Shown here: in pieces, positions 10,222-21,400 of the stretch
Layout: the number at the start of each line of letters is the position of its first letter
How positions within the stretch are numbered: the stretch's first letter is position 1
Assembly (NCBI GenBank): GCA_963921195.1
Contig: OY992539.1
Span: 37,787,754 to 37,851,753, forward strand
Reading direction: 5' to 3'
From: Pegoplata infirma
Lineage: Eukaryota > Arthropoda > Insecta > Diptera > Anthomyiidae
DNA length: 64,000 nt
Made by a program: the position numbers and the translations under genes
The notes under the pieces: model-generated
Told to the model about the DNA's origin: nothing
Seen by the model: only the letters and a program-made list of their open reading frames with translations
The model's database searches: none

Positions 10222-11847
10222 ACACCGTAAGACAACCCATATTAAACATAAACCGGATAATATACGTCTTAAAGTAGAGATCAAATGGAGTAAGACTGCA
10301 TTTACAGTTTTTCATTTCGTGATCCTGTTTCCTTTTAAAATAACTGCAAAGTTTTACAGGATACATTTTGAAAAACATTTTTGAAATATTTGTGCTAGTC
10401 CTACGCTCAAAATAAATATAATACAGTAAAAGTATTAGTAAGTGATTTGGTACCAAAATCTACTAAAAAATAACTAATTACTAGCATTACAAAAGTTTTT
10501 TAGTACCTTCAAAGTACTAAAATTAGTAATTTTTACTGGTTTTGAATAATATAAGTAACAAATTTTAGTATTGATTTCACCGCTCAACAAATCGAAGGTT
10601 TTTGGCTCCGGTTTGAAGTTTCATATAAAATTTTAAAAGATTTTGACTCGCTGATTCCAAATATGTGCTCCAAATTTTTCCATCACGTCTAGAATTTTAA
10701 TTATTCGCGGTGGAAAATGCGAAAAAAACGCGATTTTTGCCTTTTTTGAAAGCCTGCACAGCAGCCAATGGGTGGAATAGAAATCTGGTATAAAGCGCTA
10801 GAGTAGAATTGAACTATGATCTCAAACATATGATCAAAAAAATTTGAAGTTGTTGCACTATTATTGGCCAAACATGAATTTAAAAAAAAACACTGTGAAA
10901 AAAAATAGAAAAAGCTCCATTTTTAAAAGGCTCTAAAACAAAAACCAGATAATCAATCTTTACTGTGATGAGCTTAAAATTTAGGCAAAAGTTCATTCTT
11001 TCCTATAGACTTTTAAACCCATTAAAGATATCTTCCGGTTTATACAAAAAATAGCACAGAAAATTTAAATTAGTAAAATATTTATTTTTTTTAGTTTTTC
11101 TTTGAAAAATATCAAAAAAAACTAAGGTAAATTTTAAAAAAATAGTAATTTTAAGAGTGTCATTTTAAACCTAACTTAACTCAATAATTTGAAAAAAATT
11201 GTTTTCTATGTTGGAGACCATAGCCAAATTCTACTATTGCGCTTTATACCAGATCTGTATTTCACTTAATGGCTGCTGTGCAAGCTTTCAAATAATGCAA
11301 AAATCGCAATTTTTCGCATTTTTAACCGTGAATAACTAAAAATCTAGACGTGATGGGAAAATTTGGAGAACAGATTTGGAATCAAGACTACTAAAATTGA
11401 TCATCAGAATTCAAACCGGAAAATGAGTATTGAGCGGTGTTACCAACGCGTGCACTAAATCATTTTGGACTAAAAAATTAGTTCATTAGTTAAATTCTTA
11501 TTATAGAATTCCCACGTTTTTTTTGAGTGTATAATGACACTGGTGATGGCAAATGAAAGAGGAGGATCTCCCATAGTTTTTATTTTCTTTTATTTTGCCA
11601 TATCAGAAAAAAATATGTGAATAATGTCCTATCAAAATTTATCAAAATATTTTGTTCAAAATTCTAAATGATTATTTAAAAATTATTTTATAAAATTTAA
11701 TCCTCTAAAACTTGAAAGTCCTTTTAAAAGGAATCAGGAAAACGAAAAAAAACTGTAAATGCAGTTTTACTACATTTAGTCTCTAGTTTCAAACATATAT
11801 TATACAATTCGTGTTTAACCACATTTTTCATTTTTGTTGGACGGTGT
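10222..11847. mobile_element. second ACACCGT-ended TIR element, split by a TA-inserting element
   Basis: The left end ACACCGTAAGACAACCCATA and the right end GGACGGTGT at 11847 are inverted relatives, sharing the family sequence of the copy at 3495-7639 (ATAAACCGGATAATATACG, TTTACAGTTTTTCATTTCGT). The copy is interrupted between the left part (to 10403) and right part (from 11530) by the element below. Confidence 0.55.
10404..11529. mobile_element. 1.1-kb CACTCAAAA-ended foldback element with TA target duplication
   Basis: It begins CGCTCAAAATAA and ends TTTTTTTGAGTG, with TA on both sides. Comparison with the sibling host copy near 7466-7510 (TTGTCCTGGGATGCCACTAG) shows the insertion point. 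The interior is an imperfect palindrome from about 10590 to 11445: CCGGTTTGAAGTTT pairs with AATTCAAACCGG, and GCACAGCAGCCAATGGGTG with its inverted copy near 11265. TA duplication suggests a Tc1/mariner-type mobiliser. Confidence 0.6.
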
Positions 11848-11869
11848 AATTCGTAACTGCACCCAAAAA

Positions 11870-12793
11870 CAAGTAGAAAAGTTAAATTCGACTTGGCCGA
11901 ATCTATGAATACCCTCCACAATGCCCATTTTAAGTGATAGTAAATTTTCTAACGTGAAAAAATAACAGTTATGATTAGAAATATTTTATTTTGTGTAAAA
12001 AAATTTTTTTTAGTAATTTTTAAAAAAAAAAATACTAATTTTTTTTTTGGAGTGTAAAATTTTTTCGAATTTTACAGAAAAAAAAAATTTACTAATTTTT
12101 TTTTTTTGAGTGTAAAATTTTTTTCGAGTGTATTTTTTTTTGTTTTGGTATAAAAATATTTTTTAGTGACAAAAATACGTTTTAAAATATTTTTGTGACT
12201 TACCAATGGTTTTAAAACAGGTTTAACGGGTTTTCACCACGTGAATTTAAGGTTAAGCTAATCTGATATTCACGGTTTTGCTAATAACTTTTGAACCACT
12301 AGACCGATTTGAGTGAAATTCAACACGAACTAGGCTGGAGGAACGAAAAATATATATGCCAAGCTTCAGCATCCTCAGAATTGATTTTCGAAAGTTATAG
12401 TGCTTTTTATCTTATAAATTCACGAAAAACCCTTGCCGAAATTTAGTCTTTTGCTCATAACTTTTGAACCACTGGACCGATTTCGCTGGATTGCAATACC
12501 AACCTGACCAGGTAAATGCCCAACATATATGTCAAACTTCAGGAGCCTCTGTAAAGTTTTTCGAAAGTTAGCGTGTTTTCAACAGACAGACAGACAGACA
12601 GACGGACAGACAGACGGACGGACGGACGGACGGACGGACGGACGGACGGACGGACGGACATCGCTAGATCGTCTTAAAATCGATAGAGGATCATGAATAT
12701 ATATACTTTATGTGGTCCTAGACCAATATTTCGAGGTGTTACAAACGGAATGACAAACTTATATATACCCTCTATCACTAGAGTGGAGGGTAT
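11870..12793 (+). mobile_element. mini-me/DINE-like element (copy M2)
   Basis: It starts ACAAGTAGAAAAGTTAAATT with a TTCGACTTGGCCGAA hairpin and ATACCCTCCAC. It contains two GAACCACT.GACCGATTT segments, then a (CAGA)n(CGGA)n microsatellite at 12584-12659 and the 3' hairpin ACCCTCTATCACTAGAGTGGAGGGT. The microsatellite is the longest of the family here (about 75 bp). Confidence 0.6.
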
Positions 12794-12798
12794 AAAAA

Positions 12799-13021
12799 AC
12801 GTGGGTATTTAATACTAAAAATTTAACTAACGAAGTAATATTTTAGTCCAAAAGGACCTAGTGCAGGAATTGGTAACCAATACTAAAATTTGTTACTAAT
12901 ATTATTTAAAACTAGTAAAAATTACTAGTTTTAGTACTTTGAATATACTAAAATTAGTAACTTATTAGTAGATTTACAAAATCACTTACTAAAATTTTTA
13001 CTCTATAACTATTTTGAGTAT
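12799..13021. mobile_element. inverted partial copy of the CACTCAAAA foldback element
   Basis: GTGGGTATTTAATACTAAAA through TACTCTATAACTATTTTGAG matches in inverted order the outer arms of the element at 10404-11529, but the palindromic centre is missing. One end abuts M2. Confidence 0.45.
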
Positions 13022-13129
13022 GGTAATCTTTAATACACATGAGAATCAGAATTTGAGTTCCCATTTCTGAAATTTTTGTTGTCTTTTACTAAACGATCCT
13101 AGATTCAAATTTTCAAGATTATAGGACCC

Positions 13130-13720
13130 TTATTCTATGATATCGAAAAAGTACCAAAGTACAATTTGTTAGCAATTTTCAAAGTGTTTCGTTTCGTTGG
13201 AGAATCCTTTATTCTAAATATAAAATTTTTATGAACATTATTTCTGTAGATCGAAAAAGTACCAAAGTGCAATATATTAACTTTTTAGAAACAAAACTTT
13301 CAAAAAGTACCCTTGTCAGAGTGTTTGTTCTGCTGAACGAGCCTACATTCTTAATTTTAAGTTTCTAGGACCATTATATCAGTAAGTAGAAAAAGTACCA
13401 ACATATTTTTTATACCCCCTCCTTCCCCCTAAAAAAAAGTTTGAACTTCCAAATGCAGTTTCTTCAAAAGCTTTTTTCGCTATAATATTATTCATTTCAA
13501 GTTTCCAGGGCCATTATTTTGGCAGATCAAAAAAGTACCAAAGTACAACTATTTACCCTTTTTCAGCCTCTTAAAATCAAAACATTCTTAAAGTATTCTT
13601 TCAGAATATTCCTTTCCGCTGTATGATCCTACCTTCCAAATATAAAATTTGTGTGGCCAGTATTTTAGAAGATTGTAAAAGTACCAAAGTACACTTTTTT
13701 ACCTTCTTCAAGTCAAAACT
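13130..13720. repeat. degenerate tandem repeat, units ~110-140 bp, marked by GTACCAAAGTACAA
   Basis: AAAAAGTACCAAAGTACAA-like cores occur at about 13148, 13256, 13395, 13532 and 13678, with related flanks (CTAGGACCATTAT, TTCTAAATATAAAATTT). A short GTACCAAAAAA microsatellite of the same flavour lies at 31186-31250. No coding frame. Confidence 0.5.
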
Positions 13721-13889
13721 TTCAAACAATTCTTTAACGAAACTAGGGCCGTCTTATGGTATGACGGGACCCTTAGGCACACAAAAATTTTGATACTCGG
13801 CGAAATGGAAAAAGTCGCAAGAAATAAAATTAGCTTTATTCTGATTTTATAGTTATTATTGTTAATTGCTTTATTTTTCTTGTTGGGAA

Positions 13890-15350
13890 AATTTCTCAGA
13901 ATGTAAGAGTTTTTCTATACGAAAAAAGTATGTTTCTTTACGAAAAACGTCTCAGAATCTGACACTTTTTCTATACGAAAAATGTCTCAGTATCTGAGAC
14001 TTTTTTTACGTCTCAGAATCTTTAACAAAAAAAGTCTGTTTCTTTAAGAAAAAAGTCTGTTTTTTTAAGAAAAAAGTCTGTTTCTTTAAGAAAAAAGTCA
14101 GTTTCTTTAAGAAAAAAGTATTTTTCCTTAAGAAAAACGTCTTAGAATCTGACACTTTTTCTAAACGAAAAATTTAACAGAATCTGAGACTATTTCTATA
14201 GGAAAAATTTCTCAAAACACTTTTTCCATAGGAAAAATGTCTCACAATCTGAAACTTTCTCTATTCGAAAAATGTCTCAGAATCTAAGACTTTTCCTATA
14301 CGAAAAATGTATCAAAATCTGAGACTTTTTCCTACACGAAAAATTTCTCAAAATCTTGTCTCAGAATCGGAGACTTTTTCAATACGAAAAATGTCTCCGA
14401 ATCTGAAACTTTTTTTGTACGAAAAATGTCTCAGATTTTGAGATTTCTATGCGCAAAATTGACTGAAAATATGAGATTTTTTCTTTAAGAAAAATATCTT
14501 AGAATCTGAGACTTTTTCTTTACGAAAAATGTCTCAGAATCTGATACTTTTTTGTGTAAAAAAATGTCTCAGAATTTGAGACTTTTTTTTACCAAAAATG
14601 TCTCAAATTCTGAGACATTCTTTTTGTCTTTTGCTAAACGAAAAATGTCTCAGAATCTGAGACTTTTTCTGTTGGAAAAATGTCTTAGAACCTGAAACTT
14701 TCTAGAAACATGTCACAGAATCTGAGATCTTTCTATATGAAAAATGTCTCAGAATCTGAGAGAAAAATGTCTCAGAACATCAGACTTCTTCTATAGGAAA
14801 AATGTCTCAGAATCTAAAATATCTCAGAATCTGGGACTTTTTCTATTTGAAGAATGTCTCAGAATCTAAGACTTTTCCTTACAAAAAATATTTCAAAATC
14901 TGAGACTTTTCCAATACGATAATTGTATCAAAATTTTAGACTTTTTCTAAACTCAAAATGTCTCAGAATCTAAAACTATTCCTATACGAAAAATTTCTCA
15001 GAATCTGAGACTTTTTCTATACGAAAAACGTCTTAGAATCTGAGACTTTTTATACGAAAAATGTCTCAAAATCTGATACTTTTGCTATACAAAAAATATC
15101 TAAACCCTTTTGTATTAAAAAAATGTCTTAAAATCTGAGAGTTTTTCTATACAAAAATGTTTCAGAATCTGTTTCTTTTTCTATACGAAAAATGTTTTAA
15201 AATCTGCGCATTTTTCTATTCGAAAAACTGAGTTTTTTTATTTGAGATTTTTTATGCAGAAAATTTGAGATTTTTTATGCAGAAAAAATTTATCATATTT
15301 CTTATATAGAAAATATTTCAGATTTGACTTTTTTATACGAAAAATGAGTT
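13890..15350. repeat. ~35-bp satellite array, TCTGAGAC family (array T1)
   Basis: About 40 diverged units of the form GTCTCAGAATCTGAGAC plus TTTTTCTATACGAAAAA(T). The first half is an odd-length dyad (17 bp with one unpaired centre base) and the second is a near-palindromic A/T block. Units are far more diverged than in the 18.5-29.7 kb arrays. A GC-richer stretch (GAGCCCCCGTGAAGTCGGGGCCC) closes the array at about 15360-15383. Confidence 0.75.
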
Positions 15351-15419
15351 ATTGTCGTTCAGAGCCCCCGTGAAGTCGGGGCCCTGGACACGTGGTTCGT
15401 GTGCCCTAACGGTACTGAA

Positions 15420-16340
15420 CGAAACAATTTCCATTAACAAGACAAACCGACATTTAAAATCTTACTGATGATAATACTAACTGGGGTGTGTGAAAGCGGC
15501 ATGGGAATACCATAAGTGTCTATAATTTTTAGAAATTTATTTTTCTTCTGCATTTTTTCAACTTGAACCCTTATAAAAAATATAATTAGAGCCCGAGCTC
15601 GATCTGTACTCACAGAAAAATACTAATGAAACCCTTTTATATTTAGAATTTCATCCTTTTTACGTTATTATTTATTTTTAGTACTTTTTTTATAAAATGT
15701 CCTATTTTTGGTACTTTTTTTTTTTTAATTGCCTTTTTAACCTTGGTAGGGTACATTTTTGTTAAAAAAATGTTTTTTGTTACCTTTTAAAGAAATAAAT
15801 TTTGTTTTTAGTGATTGTTTTTATAAAAAAAAATTAGTACTTTTGCAAAGAAATATACTATTTTTAGTACTTTTTTCTAAATTAAAGGTGTTTCTTTTAG
15901 TACGTCTTTGAAAATCCTAAAAAAGGGCATTTTCTTTAACATAAAACTTACATATTGAAAATGTGCTATTTTTAATCTAAGTAAGTGGCTGCTGACGTTT
16001 TACGTCAGCCCACATAGACTCTGAGGTCCATTGTGATTTTCAACCAATGCAAGAAACTTTTTTTGTAAAACAAAAGTTTTCTAATATGGAAACCACCAAA
16101 AAATTGCAAATATATAATTTGATAATTCAACTTTGATCAATTGAGGGACGCAGGTCTTAAAAATTTAAAACAACTTTAAAAATATGTATAAGGAATGTTT
16201 AAAAAATCAGCAATATTATAAAAACACAAAATAAATTATTTTGAAATTTCTTATTTTTCTATAAAAAACAAAAGAGCTGTTAGTAACTTATTTATTTTAT
16301 TAAGATGGTTGCATTTCTTTTTTCAAAACAAAAAAAAACA
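15420..16340. other. AT-rich DNA, no gene recognised
   Basis: It contains a short hairpin GCTGACGTTTTACGTCAGC near 15992 and runs of GGTACTTTTTT, the complement of the repeat at 13.1-13.7 kb. No supported gene. Confidence 0.5.
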
Positions 16341-17345
16341 CTCGAGGAGGTGTCTTTGTTAAATAAATATTTGGGCCCCGTGTTGGGCGCCATTTAATTG
16401 TAATACCAGGAACAAGAGGAAATTAACCAGTGCTTGAAAAAACAAATCCTTGACAAAAAAAACTGGTCAAGCTAGCTATTCCGTGGGATATGGGTGGCGA
16501 TATTACCTGCGCGCTAAAATTCCTTCAATTGAACGAAACACAAAAAGTAACTAAAAAAAGAGAACACAAAGAAACCTTTCTTTTACTTTACTACCCTGTA
16601 GTTTATTTAGGTGGCCGATATTTAATTTCGCTTTGAACTTAAGTTCTAAAACCGCTAGAGGTGTTTTTGATAAAAACATTAGTGTTTGGGCCCCGTGTTG
16701 GGTGCCATTTAATGGTAATACTAGGAACGAGAGGAAATCAACCAGTGTTGGCAAAGCATTTTCTAAACAAAAAACTAACTTATTGGGCATCGCTAGACGT
16801 TACAAATGTTCTGGTCAAAATAGATATTCCGTGGGATATGGGTGGGCATCTCCCCTGTGCGTTAAAAAATTCCCTAAATTAAACGCAATACCAAAAGCAA
16901 CCAAATTCCCATGACACACAAAAAAATCTTTCCTTCACTTTATTACTATTTGGGCGGCAGATATTTAATTTTGATATGAGCTTAAGTTCTAAAACCACTC
17001 TAGTTGTATTTGCTAAAAACATAAGTTTTTAGGCCCCAAGGTGGGCGCCATTTATGTGTTGCACTAGGAACGAGAGAAAAAAAACAGTACTTGAAAAATA
17101 AATTCTTAAAGAAAAAAAAAGTATTTTTGTAACTACATATGGCCCTTTGGGCTCAGTTATTTTTGAAGAATAATAAAAAAAAAAATAAAAAAAACAAACT
17201 AATTGGGCATCGTGTTAAAGTTACACATGTTCTGGTCAAGCTAGCTAATCCGTGAGATATTGGAGAGAATCTCCCCTGCGGGCTTAAATTCCCTCAATTG
17301 AAAAAAATACCAAAAGTAACGAAATTCTAATGACACACAAAAGAA
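16340..17345. repeat. triplicated ~335-bp block, each with a PBS-like motif
   Basis: Three tandem diverged copies are headed by GGGCCCCGTGTTGGGCGCCA (16375-16392), GCCCCGTGTTGGGTGCCA (16690-16707) and GCCCCAAGGTGGGCGCCA (17033-17050). Each is followed by TTTAAT.GTAATACCAGGAAC, GGTCAAGCTAGCTATTCCGT and a TTACTTTTGGT-like end. On the minus strand the heads match 16 of 18 positions (first and third copies) of the tRNA-Lys primer-binding site. Open frames of 73-93 codons here show no protein motif. Confidence 0.6.
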
Positions 17346-17349
17346 GCCT

Positions 17350-18449
17350 TTCTTACACTATAGCATACTTTGCCTAAAACTGTTACAATGGAATATTTCA
17401 AAATTTGATTTCGAAAACGTTGGGACGATTTTTTTTTGACTGATAATTAATATTGATACATATTAGGTCTGTTCCTCATGTTTGTGCTAACATTATTTTT
17501 CATAATTCTTAAATTTTGAAAATTTGATAATTTATTTATTTAAAAAAATCAATATTTTTCTTAAAAAAACAATAAAGAGCTGTTAATAAATTATTTTATA
17601 AAATTATTTGCATTTCTTTTTTCAAAACCAAAAAAAAAACTTTAAATTTCTTTCAAAAAGAACTAAAAAAAAATCAACTTAAATTATAAGTGGCAAGAAA
17701 AAATAAACGAATTCTAAATTAAAATTATTAAAAAAATAAATAATTAAATTATTGATGATTTCAAACAAAAAAAAAATATCAATATTACTTTAAAAACTTA
17801 TTATTTTTCTTTTTCGTTTAGCAAATAGTTAGGGAAATATGTTACTATTTATATAATACTTAAAAACAACAAAAAAACAAACAAAAATACATATTGATAA
17901 ATTAATATAAATACAATTATATATAAATAAAGCAAAAAAAAAAACATAATATTTCATTAAAAAAAAAAAATATTATAACAATATTGAAAAGAAAAACAAA
18001 AATAAATCAACTTAATCAAAATCTTTAAGTATGCAATTGAATAATAAATAAAAAAACAAAAGCAAATATGTTTAAAACAAAAGTAAATTTAAATTATTAT
18101 ATTGGTTATTTTAAATTATTTTAAATTATTTATTAACATTATTTTTAATTTAACTTTCTTATAAAGAATATTGAAGATTATTATATAAAATGATGTCTTA
18201 AATAAAAAAAAACATTATTAATAAGTAAGTGAATTTATTATTACCAAAAAACAAAATAAAAGGCCAATTTATGTGCAATTGTTAGTTAAAACAAAAATTG
18301 AAAAATATTTAAAAAAAAAACACAAAAAACTTAAAACTAAAATCTTTATAAATACCATAACAACTTACAATTATTTTTTTTTTTCAAATGATAAAACAAA
18401 AAAAATTGGTTCAAATTATCAAAATAATGACCCGTGAAATTGTTCGTAC
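17350..18449 (+). other. A-rich low-complexity tract
   Basis: Long plus-strand runs of A with AAATAAA, AACAAAAA and ATTATATA patterns; no gene. The strand bias matches the 3' UTR-like tract at 8.9-10.2 kb. Confidence 0.5.
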
Positions 18450-21400
18450 CCGGTGAAAAATTAATAGATATGGGAGATTTTTCAATTTTCAAATTTTAAG
18501 GCAATCGTATAATATTAACCTCTAGTTAAACAGTCTTTCAACGTAATTTTTTTTATAAAAAATATGTCTGACATAAATTTTTCTAAAAAAAATTATGTCT
18601 GACATAAATTTTTTATAAATTTTTTCTATAAAAAATTATGTCAGACATAAATTTATCTATAAAAAATTATATAAAACATAATTTTTTCTATAAAAAAATT
18701 AAATCAGACATAAATTTTTCTATAAAAAATTATATCAGACATAAATTTTTCTATAAAAAATTATATCAGACATAAATATCTCTATAAAAAATTATATCAG
18801 ACATAAAGTTTTCTATAAAAAATTATGTCAAACATAAAGTTTTCTATAAAAAAATATGTCAGACATAAAGTTTTCTATAAAAAATTTTCAAATAACCTAG
18901 AGGTTAATATTATTATCAACGTAATTTTTTCAACGTAATTTTTTTTATAAAAAATATGTCTGACATAAATTTTTCTATAAAAAAATTATGTCTGGCATAA
19001 ATTTTTCTATAAAAAAATTATGTCTGGCATAAATTTTTCTATAAAAAAATTATGCCAGACATAAATTTTTCTATAAAAAATTATGTCAGACATAAAGTTT
19101 TCTATAAAAAATTATGTCAGACATAAAGTTTTCTATAAAAAATATGTCAGCCATAAAGTTTTCCATAAAAACTTAGGTCAGACATAAAGTTTTCTATAAA
19201 AAATTTTGTCAGACATAAAGTTTCCTATAAAAAATTATGTCAGACATAAAGTTTTCTATAAAAATATATGTCAGACATAAAGTTTTCTATAAAAAATTAT
19301 GTCAGACATAAAGTTTTCTATAAAAATATATATCAGACATAAAGTTTTCTATAAAAAATTATGTCAGACATAAATTTTTCTATAAAAAAATATATCAAAC
19401 ATAAATTTTTCTATAAAAAATTATGTCAGACAAAAATTTGTCTATAAAAAATTATGTCTGACATAAATTTTTCTATAAAAAAATTATGTCTGACATAAAT
19501 TTTTCTATAAAAAAATTATGTCTGACATAAATTTTTCTATAAAAAAATTATGTCTGACATAAATTTTTCTATAAAAAAATTATGTCTGACATAAATTTTT
19601 CTATAAAAAAATTATGTCTGACATAAATTTTTCTATAAAAAAATTATGTCTGACATAAATTTTTCTATAAAAAAATTATGTCTGACATAAATTTTTCTAT
19701 AAAAAAATTATGTCTGACATAAATTTTTCTATAAAAAAATTATGTCTGACATAATTCTATAAAAAAATTATGTCTGACATAAATTTTTCTATAAAAAAAT
19801 TATGTCTGACATAAATTTTTGTATAAAAAAATTATGTCTGACATAAATTTTTGTATAAAAAAATTATGTCTGACATAAATTTTTCTATAAAAAAATTATG
19901 TCTGACATAAATTTTTCTATAAAAAAATTATGTCTGACATAATTTTTTCTATAAAAAAATTATGTCTGACATAATTTTTTCTATAAAAAAATTATGTCTG
20001 ACATAATTTTTTCTATAAAAAAATTATGTCTGACATAATTTTTTCTATAAAAAAATTATGTCTGACATAATTTTTTCTATAAAAAAATTATGTCTGACAT
20101 AATTTTTTCTATAAAAAAATTATGTCTGACATAATTTTTTCTATAAAAAAATTATGTCTGACATAATTTTTTCTATAAAAAAATTATGTCTGACATAATT
20201 TTTTCTATAAAAAAATTATGTCTGACATAATTTTTTCTATAAAAAAATTATGTCTGACATAATTTTTTCTATAAAAAAATTATGTCTGACATAATTTTTT
20301 CTATAAAAAAATTATGTCTGACATAATTTTTTCTATAAAAAAATTATGTCTGACATAATTTTTTCTATAAAAAAATTATGTCTGACATAATTTTTTCTAT
20401 AAAAAAATTATGTCTGACATAATTTTTTCTATAAAAAAATTATGTCTGACATAATTTTTTCTATAAAAAAATTATGTCTGACATAATTTTTTCTATAAAA
20501 AAATTATGTCTGACATAATTTTTTCTATAAAAAAATTATGTCTGACATAATTTTTTCTATAAAAAAATTATGTCTGACATAATTTTTTCTATAAAAAAAT
20601 TATGTCTGACATAATTTTTTCTATAAAAAAATTATGTCTGACATAATTTTTTCTATAAAAAAATTATGTCTGACATAATTTTTTCTATAAAAAAATTATG
20701 TCTGACATAATTTTTTCTATAAAAAAATTATGTCTGACATAATTTTTTCTATAAAAAAATTATGTCTGACATAATTTTTTCTATAAAAAAATTATGTCTG
20801 ACATAATTTTTTCTATAAAAAAATTATGTCTGACATAATTTTTTCTATAAAAAAATTATGTCTGACATAATTTTTTCTATAAAAAAATTATGTCTGACAT
20901 AATTTTTTCTATAAAAAAATTATGTCTGACATAATTTTTTCTATAAAAAAATTATGTCTGACATAATTTTTTCTATAAAAAAATTATGTCTGACATAATT
21001 TTTTCTATAAAAAAATTATGTCTGACATAATTTTTTCTATAAAAAAATTATGTCTGACATAATTTTTTCTATAAAAAAATTATGTCTGACATAATTTTTT
21101 CTATAAAAAAATTATGTCTGACATAATTTTTTCTATAAAAAAATTATGTCTGACATAATTTTTTCTATAAAAAAATTATGTCTGACATAATTTTTTCTAT
21201 AAAAAAATTATGTCTGACATAATTTTTTCTATAAAAAAATTATGTCTGACATAATTTTTTCTATAAAAAAATTATGTCTGACATAATTTTTTCTATAAAA
21301 AAATTATGTCTGACATAATTTTTTCTATAAAAAAATTATGTCTGACATAAATTTTTCCATAAAAAAATTATGTCTGACATAAATTTTTCTATAAAAAAAT

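Noticed and set aside
15351..15420. Possible structured RNA in the GC-rich end of the T1 array
   Set aside because: GAGCCCCCGTGAAGTCGGGGCCC can form a short hairpin, but nothing ties it to a known RNA family; a resemblance to GGGCCGTCTTATGGTATGACGGG at 13747 suggests repeat borders instead.
16551..16914. Overlapping frames of 73-93 codons as retroviral-type proteins
   Set aside because: They lie on the triplicated PBS-like block, on both strands, and do not persist in the other two copies.
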